Source: CAZHPA01 sp964533945
Lineage (GTDB): Bacteria > Bacillota > Clostridia > Lachnospirales > WRBF01
Assembly: GCA_964533945.1 (NCBI GenBank)
Contig: CAZHPA010000018.1
Span: forward strand, 1-33,113
Direction: 5' to 3'
DNA length: 33,113 nucleotides
The notes under the pieces were generated by a model. That model searched no databases, was not told where the DNA came from, and saw nothing but the letters and a program-made list of their open reading frames with translations. Below, in pieces: positions 1-8,497 of this stretch (its first letter is position 1; the number at the start of each line of letters is the position of its first letter). The position numbers and the translations under genes are program-made.

Positions 1-70
1 TCAACTCCAAAAAATAGTAATTTTATTCTAATATTTAATTAATAAAATGTCAATGAAGTAAATATATGTA

Positions 71-109
71 TTGAATTTTATATTAATTTTTGTTAAAATA
101 AGTTATAAT
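71..109 (+). promoter_or_regulatory. Candidate sigma-A promoter of the DUF4914 gene
   Basis: TTGAAT (71-76) and TAAAAT (94-99) are 17 bp apart. An overlapping TATAAT (104-109) lacks a good -35 box, so either hexamer could be used. The rest of 1-153 is AT-rich with no gene that I can see. The downstream gene has a strong SD (GGAGG, 141-145). Confidence 0.4.
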
Positions 110-153
110 GCATAAAGCAATATAACTTAAGAAAAGACAAGGAGGAATGAATT

Positions 154-2052
154 TTGGATTTGGACGCTTTAAAAAAGATGATTTTACCGCACGACCTTTC
201 AGATATTGTTAAGCAAACTACAGGCGAAATTGTTGTTCCAGAAAGCAGAGAACACCTTTTAGAGCTTGCCATGGGCGGCAAAGACAATACAACATTTGAC
301 GTTATATACGAAATACCTAAAAAGGGCGAAAAAATACGCGAAGCATATATTTGCAAATGCAAAAACGGTATTGTTGCAAACTATGATGATACGTATATGA
401 GAAGACGTGACCCGAACAGCATGGTTATTGCCGACGATTTACCAACAGACAAAACACGCCATGAAGATAGATTCGGCGTTCCTTTCGACGAAATTAGAGA
501 AGAAACATTGGAATGGCTTAAAGGACAAGAAAGCTTAATATTTATGCCTTTTTATTCTGGTAACGCAGATATGAAATTAGGTTATGCTTCCCTTTTGGTT
601 GTTCCTACAAATGCAGCATTTTTTGCTGCGGCGTTAGCAGATTTGCAAGGCTTCATTCCTAAAGATAAAATACCAAACTACTTTAAACCAAAAGCTGTTG
701 TATATGTTGCTCCTCCTTTTAGGCATACTCACTACGACGGAAAGCAAGTTGTTATTCACAACAGGTTATTTGATATGCACGAAGTCTTTTCATACAACCT
801 ATATCCGGGACCAAGTGCTAAAAAAGGAATTTATGGCGTTTTATTAAATATAGGCGAACAAGAAAAATGGGTTACATTGCATGCTTCTTCTGTTAAAATT
901 GTAACTCCTTACGAGCTTACAACAACAATTATGCATGAAGGGGCAAGCGGCGGCGGCAAAAGCGAGATGATTGAACGCTTCCATAGAACAGATGATGGTA
1001 AGCTTTTGCTTGGAACTAGCGTAATAACAGGCGAACAAACGCTTTTAAGCATAACAGACACTTCCGAACTTCACCCTGTAACAGACGACATGGCGTTGGC
1101 TCACCCAAACCTTCAAAAAGAAATTGGAAGCAAAAAGCTTGTTATTGCAGATGCTGAAAACGGCTGGTTTTTACGTGTTAACCATATAGAACAATACGGC
1201 ACAGAACCTGAAACAGAAAAAAGAACAATACATCCAAAAGAACCTCTTGTTTTTATTAATATGGATGCAGTACCAAATTCTACATGTTTAATTTGGGAAC
1301 CAATAAAAGACGACAACGGCAAGCCTTGCCCAAATCCTCGTGTAATTATGCCTCGTTCTTTCATAGACAATTGCGTAAACAGCGCTTTAGAAATTGATAT
1401 TAGAAGCTTTGGAATTAGGACACCGCCTTGTACAAAAGCAGCGCCAAGCTATGGCATAATAGGTATGTTCCATGTTTTATCCCCTGCTCTTGCGTGGCTT
1501 TGGAGATTAGCTGCTCCTCGTGGTTTTGCAAACCCAAGCATAGTTGATACAGGCGGAATGAAAAGTGAAGGCGTTGGCTCATATTGGCCTTTTGCAACAG
1601 GCAAAAAAGTTGACCAAGCAAACTTGCTTTTAGAACAAATAATTAGTACCCCTGAAACAGCATATATTTTAATACCAAATCAACATATAGGCGCATACAA
1701 AGTTGGTTTTTCTGGGCAATGGGCAACAAGGGAATACTTATCTCGCCGTGGCGGTGCTAAATTTAGACCCGAAGCTTTAGTTGATTCACGTTGCCCAATT
1801 TTAGGATATGCTCTTGAATCTGTTAAAATGGAAGGCACATCAATTAGCAAAGGTTTCCTTCAAGTTGACTGCCAACCAGAAGTTGGAAAAGAAGCATACG
1901 ATGAAGGCGCTAAAATATTAACAGACTTCTTCAAAAAAGAAATTAGTGAATTTTTAAAACCAGAGCTTTCGCCTCTTGGAAGACAAATAATTGAAGCTTG
2001 CTTAGATGATGCTTCTGTTAGAGATTATTATAATTTTATACCTCGTGTTTAA
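154..2052 (+). CDS. DUF4914 family protein, PEPCK-like P-loop fold (632 aa)
   Basis: Large cytosolic protein without a signal peptide or membrane segments. It matches my knowledge of the uncharacterised DUF4914 family in length (about 600-640 aa) and overall sequence. A P-loop-like stretch, HEGASGGGKSEM, covers residues 261-272 with Lys269. Asp311-Asp312 in VTDDMA and NPRV at 394-397 resemble the order of kinase-1a, kinase-2 and substrate-loop motifs in phosphoenolpyruvate carboxykinase and HPr kinase. A nucleotide-dependent phosphotransfer role is therefore inferred, but the substrate is unknown. The TTG start at 154 follows GGAGG (141-145) by 8 nt; the ATG at 147 is out of frame. The gene is monocistronic, with a strong terminator 30 bp downstream. 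The family call is fairly sure; no biochemical function should be assumed. Confidence 0.8.
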   Translation: MDLDALKKMILPHDLSDIVKQTTGEIVVPESREHLLELAMGGKDNTTFDVIYEIPKKGEKIREAYICKCKNGIVANYDDTYMRRRDPNSMVIADDLPTDKTRHEDRFGVPFDEIREETLEWLKGQESLIFMPFYSGNADMKLGYASLLVVPTNAAFFAAALADLQGFIPKDKIPNYFKPKAVVYVAPPFRHTHYDGKQVVIHNRLFDMHEVFSYNLYPGPSAKKGIYGVLLNIGEQEKWVTLHASSVKIVTPYELTTTIMHEGASGGGKSEMIERFHRTDDGKLLLGTSVITGEQTLLSITDTSELHPVTDDMALAHPNLQKEIGSKKLVIADAENGWFLRVNHIEQYGTEPETEKRTIHPKEPLVFINMDAVPNSTCLIWEPIKDDNGKPCPNPRVIMPRSFIDNCVNSALEIDIRSFGIRTPPCTKAAPSYGIIGMFHVLSPALAWLWRLAAPRGFANPSIVDTGGMKSEGVGSYWPFATGKKVDQANLLLEQIISTPETAYILIPNQHIGAYKVGFSGQWATREYLSRRGGAKFRPEALVDSRCPILGYALESVKMEGTSISKGFLQVDCQPEVGKEAYDEGAKILTDFFKKEISEFLKPELSPLGRQIIEACLDDASVRDYYNFIPRV

Positions 2053-2082
2053 TTTAATAAAATTTAAAAAAGCTTAATTAGA

Positions 2083-2117
2083 AAAAGCAGCTTTGGCTTA
2101 TGTCAAGGCTGCTTTTA
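2083..2117 (+). terminator. Bidirectional intrinsic terminator
   Basis: A stem of about 14 bp pairs 2083-2095 with 2104-2116 (core AAGCAGC/GCTGCTT, one G-T wobble) around loop GCTTATGT. It ends in T on the plus strand and is followed by T-rich sequence on the minus strand as well. It can therefore serve both the DUF4914 gene and the convergent small gene that ends at 2121. Confidence 0.8.
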
Positions 2118-2120
2118 TCT

Positions 2121-2519
2121 TTAATTTAAAAATTTATACTTACTTTCAGCTTCTTTTATACCGGGTTCATTGTGTTCATTTGAATTTTCTTTTTTAATAC
2201 CCGGCTGATTATTATTGCTTTCTTGTATGCCGGGCTTATTGTATTTATTTTCTTGATTAAAGTTATAGTGAGATTTAGGGTTTGGCATAGGAACAGGACG
2301 ACTTTTAATATTAGGATTTGGCATAGTAACAGGTGGGCTTTTAGCATTAGAGATTGGTATAAAAGTTAAAGAATTACTACTTAACGAAACGCCAGTATCT
2401 CCCAATCTGCCTATTGTTAAATAAAAAACTATGAAACAAGAAAAAATAAATTTAATTTTACTCATAAAGTAGTCAATCCAATCTAAAAAATAACTACTAT
2501 ATTTGTGATGATACTTCAT
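2121..2519 (-). CDS. Small hypothetical secreted or membrane-anchored protein with PGI and MPNP repeats
   Basis: I do not recognise this protein. From the ATG at 2519 it has a charged N-terminus, one hydrophobic segment (FIFSCFIVFYLTIG) and then a hydrophilic Asn/Pro/Lys-rich tail. The tail holds two MPNP(N/K) units and three PGI(K/Q)-E/K units spaced by 9-13 residues. This looks like a short anchored or exported linker-type protein. The open frame extends upstream to 2564, but that part lies inside the phosphofructokinase terminator, so a start at 2519 or at 2465 (MSKIKF) is more likely. Neither has a convincing SD. It shares a terminator with the convergent DUF4914 gene. The regular repeats and hydrophobic segment favour a real gene, but it could be spurious. 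Confidence 0.4.
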   Translation of the reverse strand: MKYHHKYSSYFLDWIDYFMSKIKFIFSCFIVFYLTIGRLGDTGVSLSSNSLTFIPISNAKSPPVTMPNPNIKSRPVPMPNPKSHYNFNQENKYNKPGIQESNNNQPGIKKENSNEHNEPGIKEAESKYKFLN

Positions 2520-2537
2520 AGTTGGCAAAATAATCAA

Positions 2538-2569
2538 AAAAGGTATCCGGAAAGTCCGGAACACCTTTT
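2538..2569 (-). terminator. Terminator of the phosphofructokinase gene
   Basis: An outer stem AAAAGGT/ACCTTTT (2538-2544 with 2563-2569) and an inner stem TCCGG/CCGGA surround loop AAAGT. On the minus strand it runs into a T-rich tract. It sits 18 bp past the phosphofructokinase stop codon. Confidence 0.75.
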
Positions 2570-2586
2570 ATTGGTTAAGTTACTAA

Positions 2587-3810
2587 TTAAATTTTTAAAT
2601 GCCTTGGCATACCATCTGCCATAATTGGCGAAAGTTCGCCTTGAATCAAAGGTTTTGCATATTTTACAAATTCTTCTGAAATAAAAGTTCCGTCGTTAAT
2701 TATCCATTCGGCCGGAATGCATTTTTCAACGTTTGCAATTTGGTTAACATCTGCCGCTTCCATTGTAATTTCGTATGGATTAGTTGAAGTTCTTTTGAAA
2801 ACTATAACTTTTCCTGTTTCGCCGTTAAATGCAGCAGTTCCCGCATGATAGCCTGCTCTAACAGCTTCATTAACATCAACACTTGAAGCTAAATGCGCTG
2901 CGCATCTTTGCAATGTGCTAAATTCAACAGTTCTTGTTTTGCAGCCCAATTCTGTTGCTAAAACATTTGCCAAATATGAAGCCGTGCCTGCAAGCGCTTT
3001 ATGCCCAAACGAATCTTTAAAAAGGTTAGACCTGCTAAGTTCGCATACATATGTTCCGTCTGCAGTTTTTAAACCTTCAGAAACAGCAATTACAAGACAT
3101 TTTTTAGTCTTTTGAAGTTCTTTAACTTTTTCAACAAATTTTGCAACGTCGAATGCAACTTCTGGAATATATATTAAATCAGGGCCTTCGCAATCTTCGG
3201 TTTTAGATAAAACAGCAGAAGCTGTTAACCAACCTGCATTTCTTCCCATAATTTCAACAACTGTTATGTTGTTTATATCATAAACAAGCCCGTCACGTAT
3301 AAGCTCTTTTAAAGCCGAACCAATATATTTTGCAGCACTTCCAAAGCCAGGCGTATGGTCTGTAACTGCTAAGTCGTTGTCTATAGTTTTTGGAACACCC
3401 ATAAAAGTTATATCGTGATTGTTTTCTTTTGCATAAGCAGAAAGTTTTTTAATAGTGTCCATCGAATCGTTGCCGCCTATATAAAAGAAATGTTTAATTT
3501 CAAGTTCATATAATATTTCAAAAATATCTTTGTAAACTTGTTCGTTTTCAGAAGCTTCAGGTAATTTAAAACGGCAAGAGCCTAAATATGAAGATGGAGT
3601 TCTTTTTAAAATTTCAACATCTAAGTCATTTTTAAGCTTTTCAGATAAATCAACATATTTTCTTTCTAAAAGCCCTTTAATGCCATGACGCATACCATAA
3701 ATTTTGCCATTCCCTAATTTTCTTCCCTTTGCCGCTTGAAAAACGCCGACTAAGCTTGCATTAATAACGCTTGTTGGGCCGCCGGATTGTCCAACGATTA
3801 TATTTCCCAT
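2587..3810 (-). CDS. pfp: 6-phosphofructokinase, predicted pyrophosphate-dependent (407 aa)
   Basis: Phosphorylates fructose 6-phosphate to the 1,6-bisphosphate in glycolysis. In the PPi-using form the step is reversible and spares ATP. The N-terminal phosphate loop is VGQSGGPTSVIN (residues 6-17). GGNDS at 112-116 has Asp115 where ATP enzymes have Gly (GGDGS). PKTIDND at 140-146 has Lys141 where ATP enzymes have Gly; Asp144 is the expected catalytic base. MGRNAGW (188-194) is the substrate motif. The Asp/Lys pair is the established signature of PPi-dependent PFKs, so PPi use is inferred with good confidence. The length fits the 400-residue clostridial type. The ATG at 3810 follows GGAGAG by 8 nt. 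The gene is monocistronic, with its own terminator at 2538-2569 and a palindrome in the promoter zone at 3861-3877. Confidence 0.92.
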   Translation of the reverse strand: MGNIIVGQSGGPTSVINASLVGVFQAAKGRKLGNGKIYGMRHGIKGLLERKYVDLSEKLKNDLDVEILKRTPSSYLGSCRFKLPEASENEQVYKDIFEILYELEIKHFFYIGGNDSMDTIKKLSAYAKENNHDITFMGVPKTIDNDLAVTDHTPGFGSAAKYIGSALKELIRDGLVYDINNITVVEIMGRNAGWLTASAVLSKTEDCEGPDLIYIPEVAFDVAKFVEKVKELQKTKKCLVIAVSEGLKTADGTYVCELSRSNLFKDSFGHKALAGTASYLANVLATELGCKTRTVEFSTLQRCAAHLASSVDVNEAVRAGYHAGTAAFNGETGKVIVFKRTSTNPYEITMEAADVNQIANVEKCIPAEWIINDGTFISEEFVKYAKPLIQGELSPIMADGMPRHLKI

Positions 3811-3860
3811 TTTAGCATCTCTCCTTTTTCGCTAGTTTAATTAATTTGAAATTTTTGCTA

Positions 3861-3877
3861 TATCGTATTATACGATA
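3861..3877 (-). promoter_or_regulatory. 17-bp perfect palindrome over a -10-like box upstream of the phosphofructokinase gene
   Basis: TATCGTAT-T-ATACGATA is an inverted repeat with 8-bp arms and a single central base. On the minus strand its centre reads TATAAT, a perfect -10 hexamer about 57 bp before the phosphofructokinase ATG, although no good -35 box lies upstream. It could be an operator overlapping the promoter. It lies in the 188-bp divergent gap with spoIIP, so it could affect either gene. Confidence 0.35.
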
Positions 3878-3998
3878 ACATAATTTTATTTAATTGTCTA
3901 GCCTTAACAAAATAAGGAATTTTAAATAACATTTTTGCATATATTTTTTTATGCGTATGACCATATACCATATAAATAGGCAAGGGGCAGTCATTAAT

Positions 3999-5117
3999 AT
4001 GTTTAATTATTTTAAAAAAGCCGCACAAGGAATAATTATTTCTTTAATAGTTTTAGGAGTTGTTTTTGCGTTTAACCGTGATGTTGTTATAGGACAACTG
4101 TTTTTGTATGAAACAATGCCAAATTACAAAACCGAAAACATAGCTTTTTTTAAGCTTGAACAAAACATAGCCCCAGCCGAACAACAACTTGCTGTTGTTG
4201 GAAACTTTGAACAAAGCAATTCAAGCTTTGAAAGCTTTGAAGAAAAGCCAAATAAAACAACAACAGGCGATATTATAGGAGTTAATGATGTTATATATCA
4301 GCCGGAAACAGATATTACAAATACAGACAATCATTTTCACGAACAAGTTTTAAACATTGAAAATGTAAGCCAATTTAAAGACATAGAAAGCTTAAAGAAA
4401 AACTTATACATAGTAGACAAGCGTACAAACATAGATATGAAAACATTTGATATTGAAGCATTTGCAAATGCAGATTTATCAATTGGAAAAGGCAAAAAAA
4501 TTCTTGTTTTTAATACACATTCCAATGAAATGTTTAAAGATAGCATAGATAAATCGGAAGGCGTTGTTGGTTTAAGCAAGCTTTTGTGCAAAACATTAAC
4601 CGAAAAATATGGAATTGAGGCTATGTATGCCGAAAGTAATTTTGATACAATAGATGGTAAATCGCATATACCCGGAGCATATGAACGTATGGAACCTAAA
4701 ATTAAGCAAATTTTGCAAGAAAACCCCGACATTGAAGTTGTTATTGATATACATAGAGATGGCGTTGATGAAAATAAGCGCTTTGTTACAACTATAGATG
4801 GCAAACCAACAGCACAAATTATGTTTTTTAATGGGTTAAGCAAACTTAACGAAAATGGCGTTTTAAAAGATATTACAAGCCTGCCCAACCCAAATTTACA
4901 AACAAACCTTGCGTTTAGCTTTCAAATGCAAATGGCGGCAAATAATATGTATTCAGGAATTTCGAGAAAAATATATTTAAATGCATATAGATACAGCTTG
5001 CATATGATGCCTAAATCTTTGTTTATTGAAATTGGGGCACAAACAAATACAAAGGAAGAAGCATTCAACACAGTAGAGCCTATAGCTAAAATGCTTGCAG
5101 AAGTATTAAATCCCTAA
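3999..5117 (+). CDS. spoIIP: Stage II sporulation protein P (forespore engulfment amidase/endopeptidase)
   Basis: SpoIIP cleaves stem peptides and cross-links of septal peptidoglycan, together with SpoIID and SpoIIM, to drive engulfment. From the ATG at 3999 the protein is 372 aa. It has a membrane anchor at about residues 9-27, a variable linker, then the zinc amidase domain. NTHSNE supplies His174 and Glu177, IDIHRDG supplies His252, and FIEIG supplies Glu344, which match the expected zinc and catalytic positions of the family. The open frame begins at 3951, but AAGGGG at 3982-3987 supports 3999, with a slightly long 11-nt spacing. It is transcribed alone and its terminator stem includes the stop codon. 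Sporulation (SigE) control is expected from the family; I could not pick out the promoter. Confidence 0.9.
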   Translation: MFNYFKKAAQGIIISLIVLGVVFAFNRDVVIGQLFLYETMPNYKTENIAFFKLEQNIAPAEQQLAVVGNFEQSNSSFESFEEKPNKTTTGDIIGVNDVIYQPETDITNTDNHFHEQVLNIENVSQFKDIESLKKNLYIVDKRTNIDMKTFDIEAFANADLSIGKGKKILVFNTHSNEMFKDSIDKSEGVVGLSKLLCKTLTEKYGIEAMYAESNFDTIDGKSHIPGAYERMEPKIKQILQENPDIEVVIDIHRDGVDENKRFVTTIDGKPTAQIMFFNGLSKLNENGVLKDITSLPNPNLQTNLAFSFQMQMAANNMYSGISRKIYLNAYRYSLHMMPKSLFIEIGAQTNTKEEAFNTVEPIAKMLAEVLNP

Positions 5118-5145
5118 ACTTTTTAGGGATTTATTTATTTTTTAA
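5108..5145 (+). terminator. Terminator of spoIIP, overlapping its stop codon
   Basis: The arms AAATCCCTAAA (5108-5118) and TTTAGGGATTT (5122-5132) are followed by a T-rich run. The left arm contains the spoIIP TAA at 5115-5117. Confidence 0.8.
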
Positions 5146-5190
5146 CTATTAAATCCTTATTTATATAATAAATGGTTATATAACAATATC

Positions 5191-5219
5191 TTGACTTTAT
5201 AAAATAATTGATATAAAAT
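5191..5219 (+). promoter_or_regulatory. Sigma-A promoter of rpsT
   Basis: TTGACT (5191-5196) and TAAAAT (5214-5219) are separated by 17 bp, giving a leader of about 35 nt before the rpsT start. No long autoregulatory leader is visible. Confidence 0.65.
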
Positions 5220-5261
5220 ATTAAACTATAGCAACTTCTTTGAAAAAGTGAGGTGAAAATA

Positions 5262-5528
5262 TTGGCAAATATTAAGTCTGCAAAAAAGAGAATTAAAGTT
5301 ATTGCTAAAAAAACTTTAAGAAACAAAATAATTAAATCTAGCACAAAAACAGCAATTAAAAAAGTTTTAACTGCAGTTGAATTAGGTAATAAAGCTGATG
5401 CAACAGTTTTTCTTAAAAATGCTGTTTCTGTTATAGACAAAGCAACTTCAAAAGGCATATATCACAAAAACAATGCCTCAAGAAAAAAATCAAGATTAGC
5501 CAAACTTGTTAGCAAAATTGGCGCATAG
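5262..5528 (+). CDS. rpsT: 30S ribosomal protein S20 (88 aa)
   Basis: Primary-binding small-subunit protein that contacts 16S rRNA. The mature start ANIKSAKKR, the highly basic composition and the C-terminal helix YHKNNASRKKSRLAK are typical. The frame is open from GTG 5253, but S20 proteins begin Met-Ala-Asn-Ile-Lys. The true start is therefore the TTG at 5262, 7 nt after AGTGAGGTG (5246-5254), giving 88 aa as in Bacillus subtilis. Non-ATG starts are a known feature of S20 genes in other bacteria. The gene is monocistronic between a clear promoter and a strong terminator. Confidence 0.96.
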   Translation: MANIKSAKKRIKVIAKKTLRNKIIKSSTKTAIKKVLTAVELGNKADATVFLKNAVSVIDKATSKGIYHKNNASRKKSRLAKLVSKIGA

Positions 5529-5531
5529 CTA

Positions 5532-5570
5532 AAAAAACGTGAGCTTGAATGTTCACGTTTTTTATTTTTT
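5532..5570 (+). terminator. Terminator of rpsT
   Basis: The stem ACGTGAGC/GTTCACGT (5537-5544 with 5551-5558), extended by A/T pairs, surrounds loop TTGAAT and is followed by a long T tract. Confidence 0.9.
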
Positions 5571-5717
5571 CAACCTTAAACAATTTTCTGTTTGATTTTA
5601 AATAAAGCAAACGGAAAGTTTCCTATATTTTTAGTTAAAAATTGCTGTTGCAAAAACATAACCTTATATTGTATTATGGTATTCTAAACAAATTTATAAA
5701 ATACGAGGAAAACCATT

Positions 5718-7724
5718 ATGAAGGTCAAAAATTTAATAGTAGTTTTAATTTTAATATTCGTGTTAATAGCTGCACTTTTAAGCCTTGCTTTAAGTATAAA
5801 TAGCTTCACAAAAGATGCCAAAAGTCTATTATGTGAAAATTTAAAAACTCTTTCAGATTTAAGACTAGAAAACCTTGAAGATTTTTACGAGCAAAGAAAA
5901 GCCAACGTTATCGTTGCTTCAAAGCTTCCTAATATTGAAAAACTTTTAGAAGAATATAAAATTTATGGAAAAAGTGTTAATTCTCAACTTGCTTCATCAG
6001 TTAACGATGCCTTAGAAACAAGAGTAAATGTTTTGCCTGTTATTTCTCAAATGTATGTTGCAGCTAAAGACGGCGTTGTTGTTTCAAGCAACGAGCCATC
6101 TATTATTGGGCTTAAAGCCGGCGATTTAGTTAACCGTGTTTCTGAAAACGAACGCAATATAATTATTACAGAAGTTGTAATGCATGAAATGTTTATTTCA
6201 AATACTCCTCATATAGATTTTATATTGCCCATTTACTCAAACGACGAATATTTAGGCGTTGTTGTTTCTTCGGTTAATTTGGAATATTACAAAAAGCTAG
6301 TTAACGGCTCAAATTTTGCAAAAACAGGCTCTATAACAATTTTATCTTTAAACGGAGATATAATAGAAACAGGAAACCAATATTTAAGCGGCAATATGTA
6401 CGATTTAAAGCTTGAAAACACTTTGTCAAGCCAATGGGAAAAAATAGATTTTGATAAAAATCCTTCAGGTTTTATAAATTACTCAATTCTTAATGTTTCT
6501 TCCGTTTTGTATTATGTATATAATAAAAACTTAGGGTTAATAGTTTTAAGCAGCGCCGAATGGTCTGATGTAATGAGAAACGTTAAAGAAAACGTTTACG
6601 GTACAGCATTTGTAATTATGCTAATTACAATTTTATTTGCGTTATTAAGCGTTGTTATAGTAAATTGGATTTTAAAACCACTTAAACAATTTAGCCAAAC
6701 AATTAATGAAATTTATGAAGGCAATGACGATGTTCGCTTTAATTATGAAAAACCTAATGAATTTGGCGAAATTGCCAAAGCTTTAAATACATTAATGAAC
6801 AAATTAATGAAAAACCAACTAGACCTTAAAAAGAATAAACAAAGATACGAGTTTTTATTTAATAGCTCTGGTGATATAGTTTGCGAATGGGATTTAACAA
6901 CAAATAGCGCTGTGTATTCCGATAATTTTAACGAAAAATTTGAATACGAACCTGCCAGCCAAAACGTTTCTTTTGAATTACTGCACAATGACCATATTCA
7001 CGATGAAGATAAGCCTAGGCTTGAAGAATGGCTAAATAACATAATAGTTAAAAATGTTAACTTTCCCCTTGAATTACGCATGAGAAAATCGGGTAATCAG
7101 TTTATTTGGGTTAGAATACGCTGTGCAACAATTTATGACGAAAATTATATTCCAGAAAAGCTAATTGTAATTATTTCAGACATAGACAGGGAAAAGCACG
7201 AGCTTTTAACTTACATTGCAAAATCTCAAACAGATATGTTAACAAAACTATATAATAAAGTTACAACAGAAACGCTTATTGAAGAATGCATTGCCAAAAC
7301 AAGCGATGAAAAAATATCTCATGCTCTGTTTATTATAGACTTCGATAATTTTAAAGCTGTTAACGACACATTCGGGCATTTTTCTGGAGATGATTTGCTT
7401 CGTAATGTTTCAACAAAACTTAAAGAAACGTTTCGTATAGACGATATAATAGGAAGAATTGGTGGCGACGAATTTGTTGTGTTTTTAAAAGAAATTAACG
7501 GAACCGAAACAATCGGGAAAAAAGCAAGAGAAATTAACAAAATATTTAAGCGCGAAATAACAGAATCGGGAATAACAGTTAGTGTTTCGTGCAGTATTGG
7601 AATTGCAGTTTATAATAAAGATGGAAAAAGCTTTTCGGCACTATATAGAAATGCAGATTCGGCACTATACCAAGCCAAAAAACTAGGCAAAGACCGATAC
7701 GTTTTTTACGACGAAAGCTTTTAA
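5718..7724 (+). CDS. Membrane sensor diguanylate cyclase (dCache-like, HAMP, PAS, GGDEF; 668 aa)
   Basis: Predicted to make cyclic di-GMP from two GTP at the inner face of the membrane in response to an extracellular cue. Membrane helices are at about residues 6-28 and 295-316, flanking a Cache-like sensor of about 265 residues. A HAMP linker (about 317-370), a PAS domain (about 385-490, VCEWD through VRIRCATIYDE) and a GGDEF domain follow. The active-site loop GGDEF is intact at 582-586. RIDD at 573-576 is the inhibitory I-site at the usual 5-residue spacing, so product feedback is expected. There is no EAL domain. The SD GAGGAAAA precedes ATG 5718. The upstream gap 5571-5717 shows no clear gene or promoter. 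The ligand is unknown. Confidence 0.92.
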   Translation: MKVKNLIVVLILIFVLIAALLSLALSINSFTKDAKSLLCENLKTLSDLRLENLEDFYEQRKANVIVASKLPNIEKLLEEYKIYGKSVNSQLASSVNDALETRVNVLPVISQMYVAAKDGVVVSSNEPSIIGLKAGDLVNRVSENERNIIITEVVMHEMFISNTPHIDFILPIYSNDEYLGVVVSSVNLEYYKKLVNGSNFAKTGSITILSLNGDIIETGNQYLSGNMYDLKLENTLSSQWEKIDFDKNPSGFINYSILNVSSVLYYVYNKNLGLIVLSSAEWSDVMRNVKENVYGTAFVIMLITILFALLSVVIVNWILKPLKQFSQTINEIYEGNDDVRFNYEKPNEFGEIAKALNTLMNKLMKNQLDLKKNKQRYEFLFNSSGDIVCEWDLTTNSAVYSDNFNEKFEYEPASQNVSFELLHNDHIHDEDKPRLEEWLNNIIVKNVNFPLELRMRKSGNQFIWVRIRCATIYDENYIPEKLIVIISDIDREKHELLTYIAKSQTDMLTKLYNKVTTETLIEECIAKTSDEKISHALFIIDFDNFKAVNDTFGHFSGDDLLRNVSTKLKETFRIDDIIGRIGGDEFVVFLKEINGTETIGKKAREINKIFKREITESGITVSVSCSIGIAVYNKDGKSFSALYRNADSALYQAKKLGKDRYVFYDESF

Positions 7725-7736
7725 CAGCAATGCTTT

Positions 7737-7772
7737 AAGCAAGGTTTTTATTATTAAGCCTTGCTTTTTATT
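7737..7772 (+). terminator. Terminator of the sensor diguanylate cyclase
   Basis: AAGCAAGG (7737-7744) pairs with CCTTGCTT (7759-7766) and is followed by a T run. Confidence 0.85.
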
Positions 7773-7785
7773 TAGCTAATTGCAG

Positions 7786-7814
7786 TTGCAAGCATTGCTT
7801 AGGTTTGTTATAAT
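7786..7814 (+). promoter_or_regulatory. Sigma-A promoter of trmB-miaB
   Basis: TTGCAA (7786-7791), a 17-bp spacer and a perfect TATAAT (7809-7814) lie 38 bp before the trmB start. Confidence 0.75.
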
Positions 7815-7852
7815 GTGTTGTTATCGTTCAAAAAAACAAGGAGATAATTTTT

Positions 7853-8497
7853 ATGCGTGTTAGAAGAAAAGCATGGACCGAAAAAGAAATTGAAACAAAT
7901 GATTTAATTATTAAAAACGCCGAAAGCTTTAAAGGAAATTGGGGAGAATATTTTGGAAACAACAACCCAATCCATGTTGAAATTGGCTGTGGCAAAGGGC
8001 GTTTTATTACTACAACAGCTTCTCAAAACAAAGAAATAAACTATTTAGCAATCGAACGTGAAAAACACGTTTTGGTTATGGGGGCAAGAGCTTCTAAAGA
8101 AATTGATTGTTCCCTTGGCTTTATTTTAGGAGATGTTAAAGATTTAGAAAATTATTTTTGCACAGGCGAAATTAAAAGAATTTATATAAATTTTTGCGAC
8201 CCATGGCAAAATAGGAAAAAGTGGCACAAAAGACGATTAACTCATAGCAATTTTTTAAGTATGTATGAAAGATTGTTTGAAGATTATGGAGAAATTCATT
8301 TTAAAACAGATAACACAGAACTTTTTGAATTTACACTTAACGAATTTTCAAAGAAACGCTGGCAACTTAAAAACATTTCTCTAGATTTGCATAAAAGCGA
8401 ATTTTTAGACAATGTTATGACTGAATATGAAGAAAAATTTTCTTCTAAAGGTATGCCAATTTATCGTTGCGAGGGATTATATGGAAAAACAAATTAA
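7853..8497 (+). CDS. trmB: tRNA (guanine-N7-)-methyltransferase
   Basis: SAM-dependent enzyme that makes 7-methylguanosine at position 46 in the variable loop of tRNAs. The 214-aa length is normal. The SAM-binding motif VEIGCGKG is at residues 42-49. The family signature NFCDPW (113-118) is followed by KRRLTH (126-131). The segment between DPW and KRRLT reads QNRKKWH instead of the usual PKKRH-like form, a mild variation. AAGGAGATAA precedes ATG 7853. The 3' end overlaps the miaB start by 17 nt, so the two tRNA-modification genes are translationally coupled under the promoter at 7786-7814. Confidence 0.95.
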   Translation: MRVRRKAWTEKEIETNDLIIKNAESFKGNWGEYFGNNNPIHVEIGCGKGRFITTTASQNKEINYLAIEREKHVLVMGARASKEIDCSLGFILGDVKDLENYFCTGEIKRIYINFCDPWQNRKKWHKRRLTHSNFLSMYERLFEDYGEIHFKTDNTELFEFTLNEFSKKRWQLKNISLDLHKSEFLDNVMTEYEEKFSSKGMPIYRCEGLYGKTN

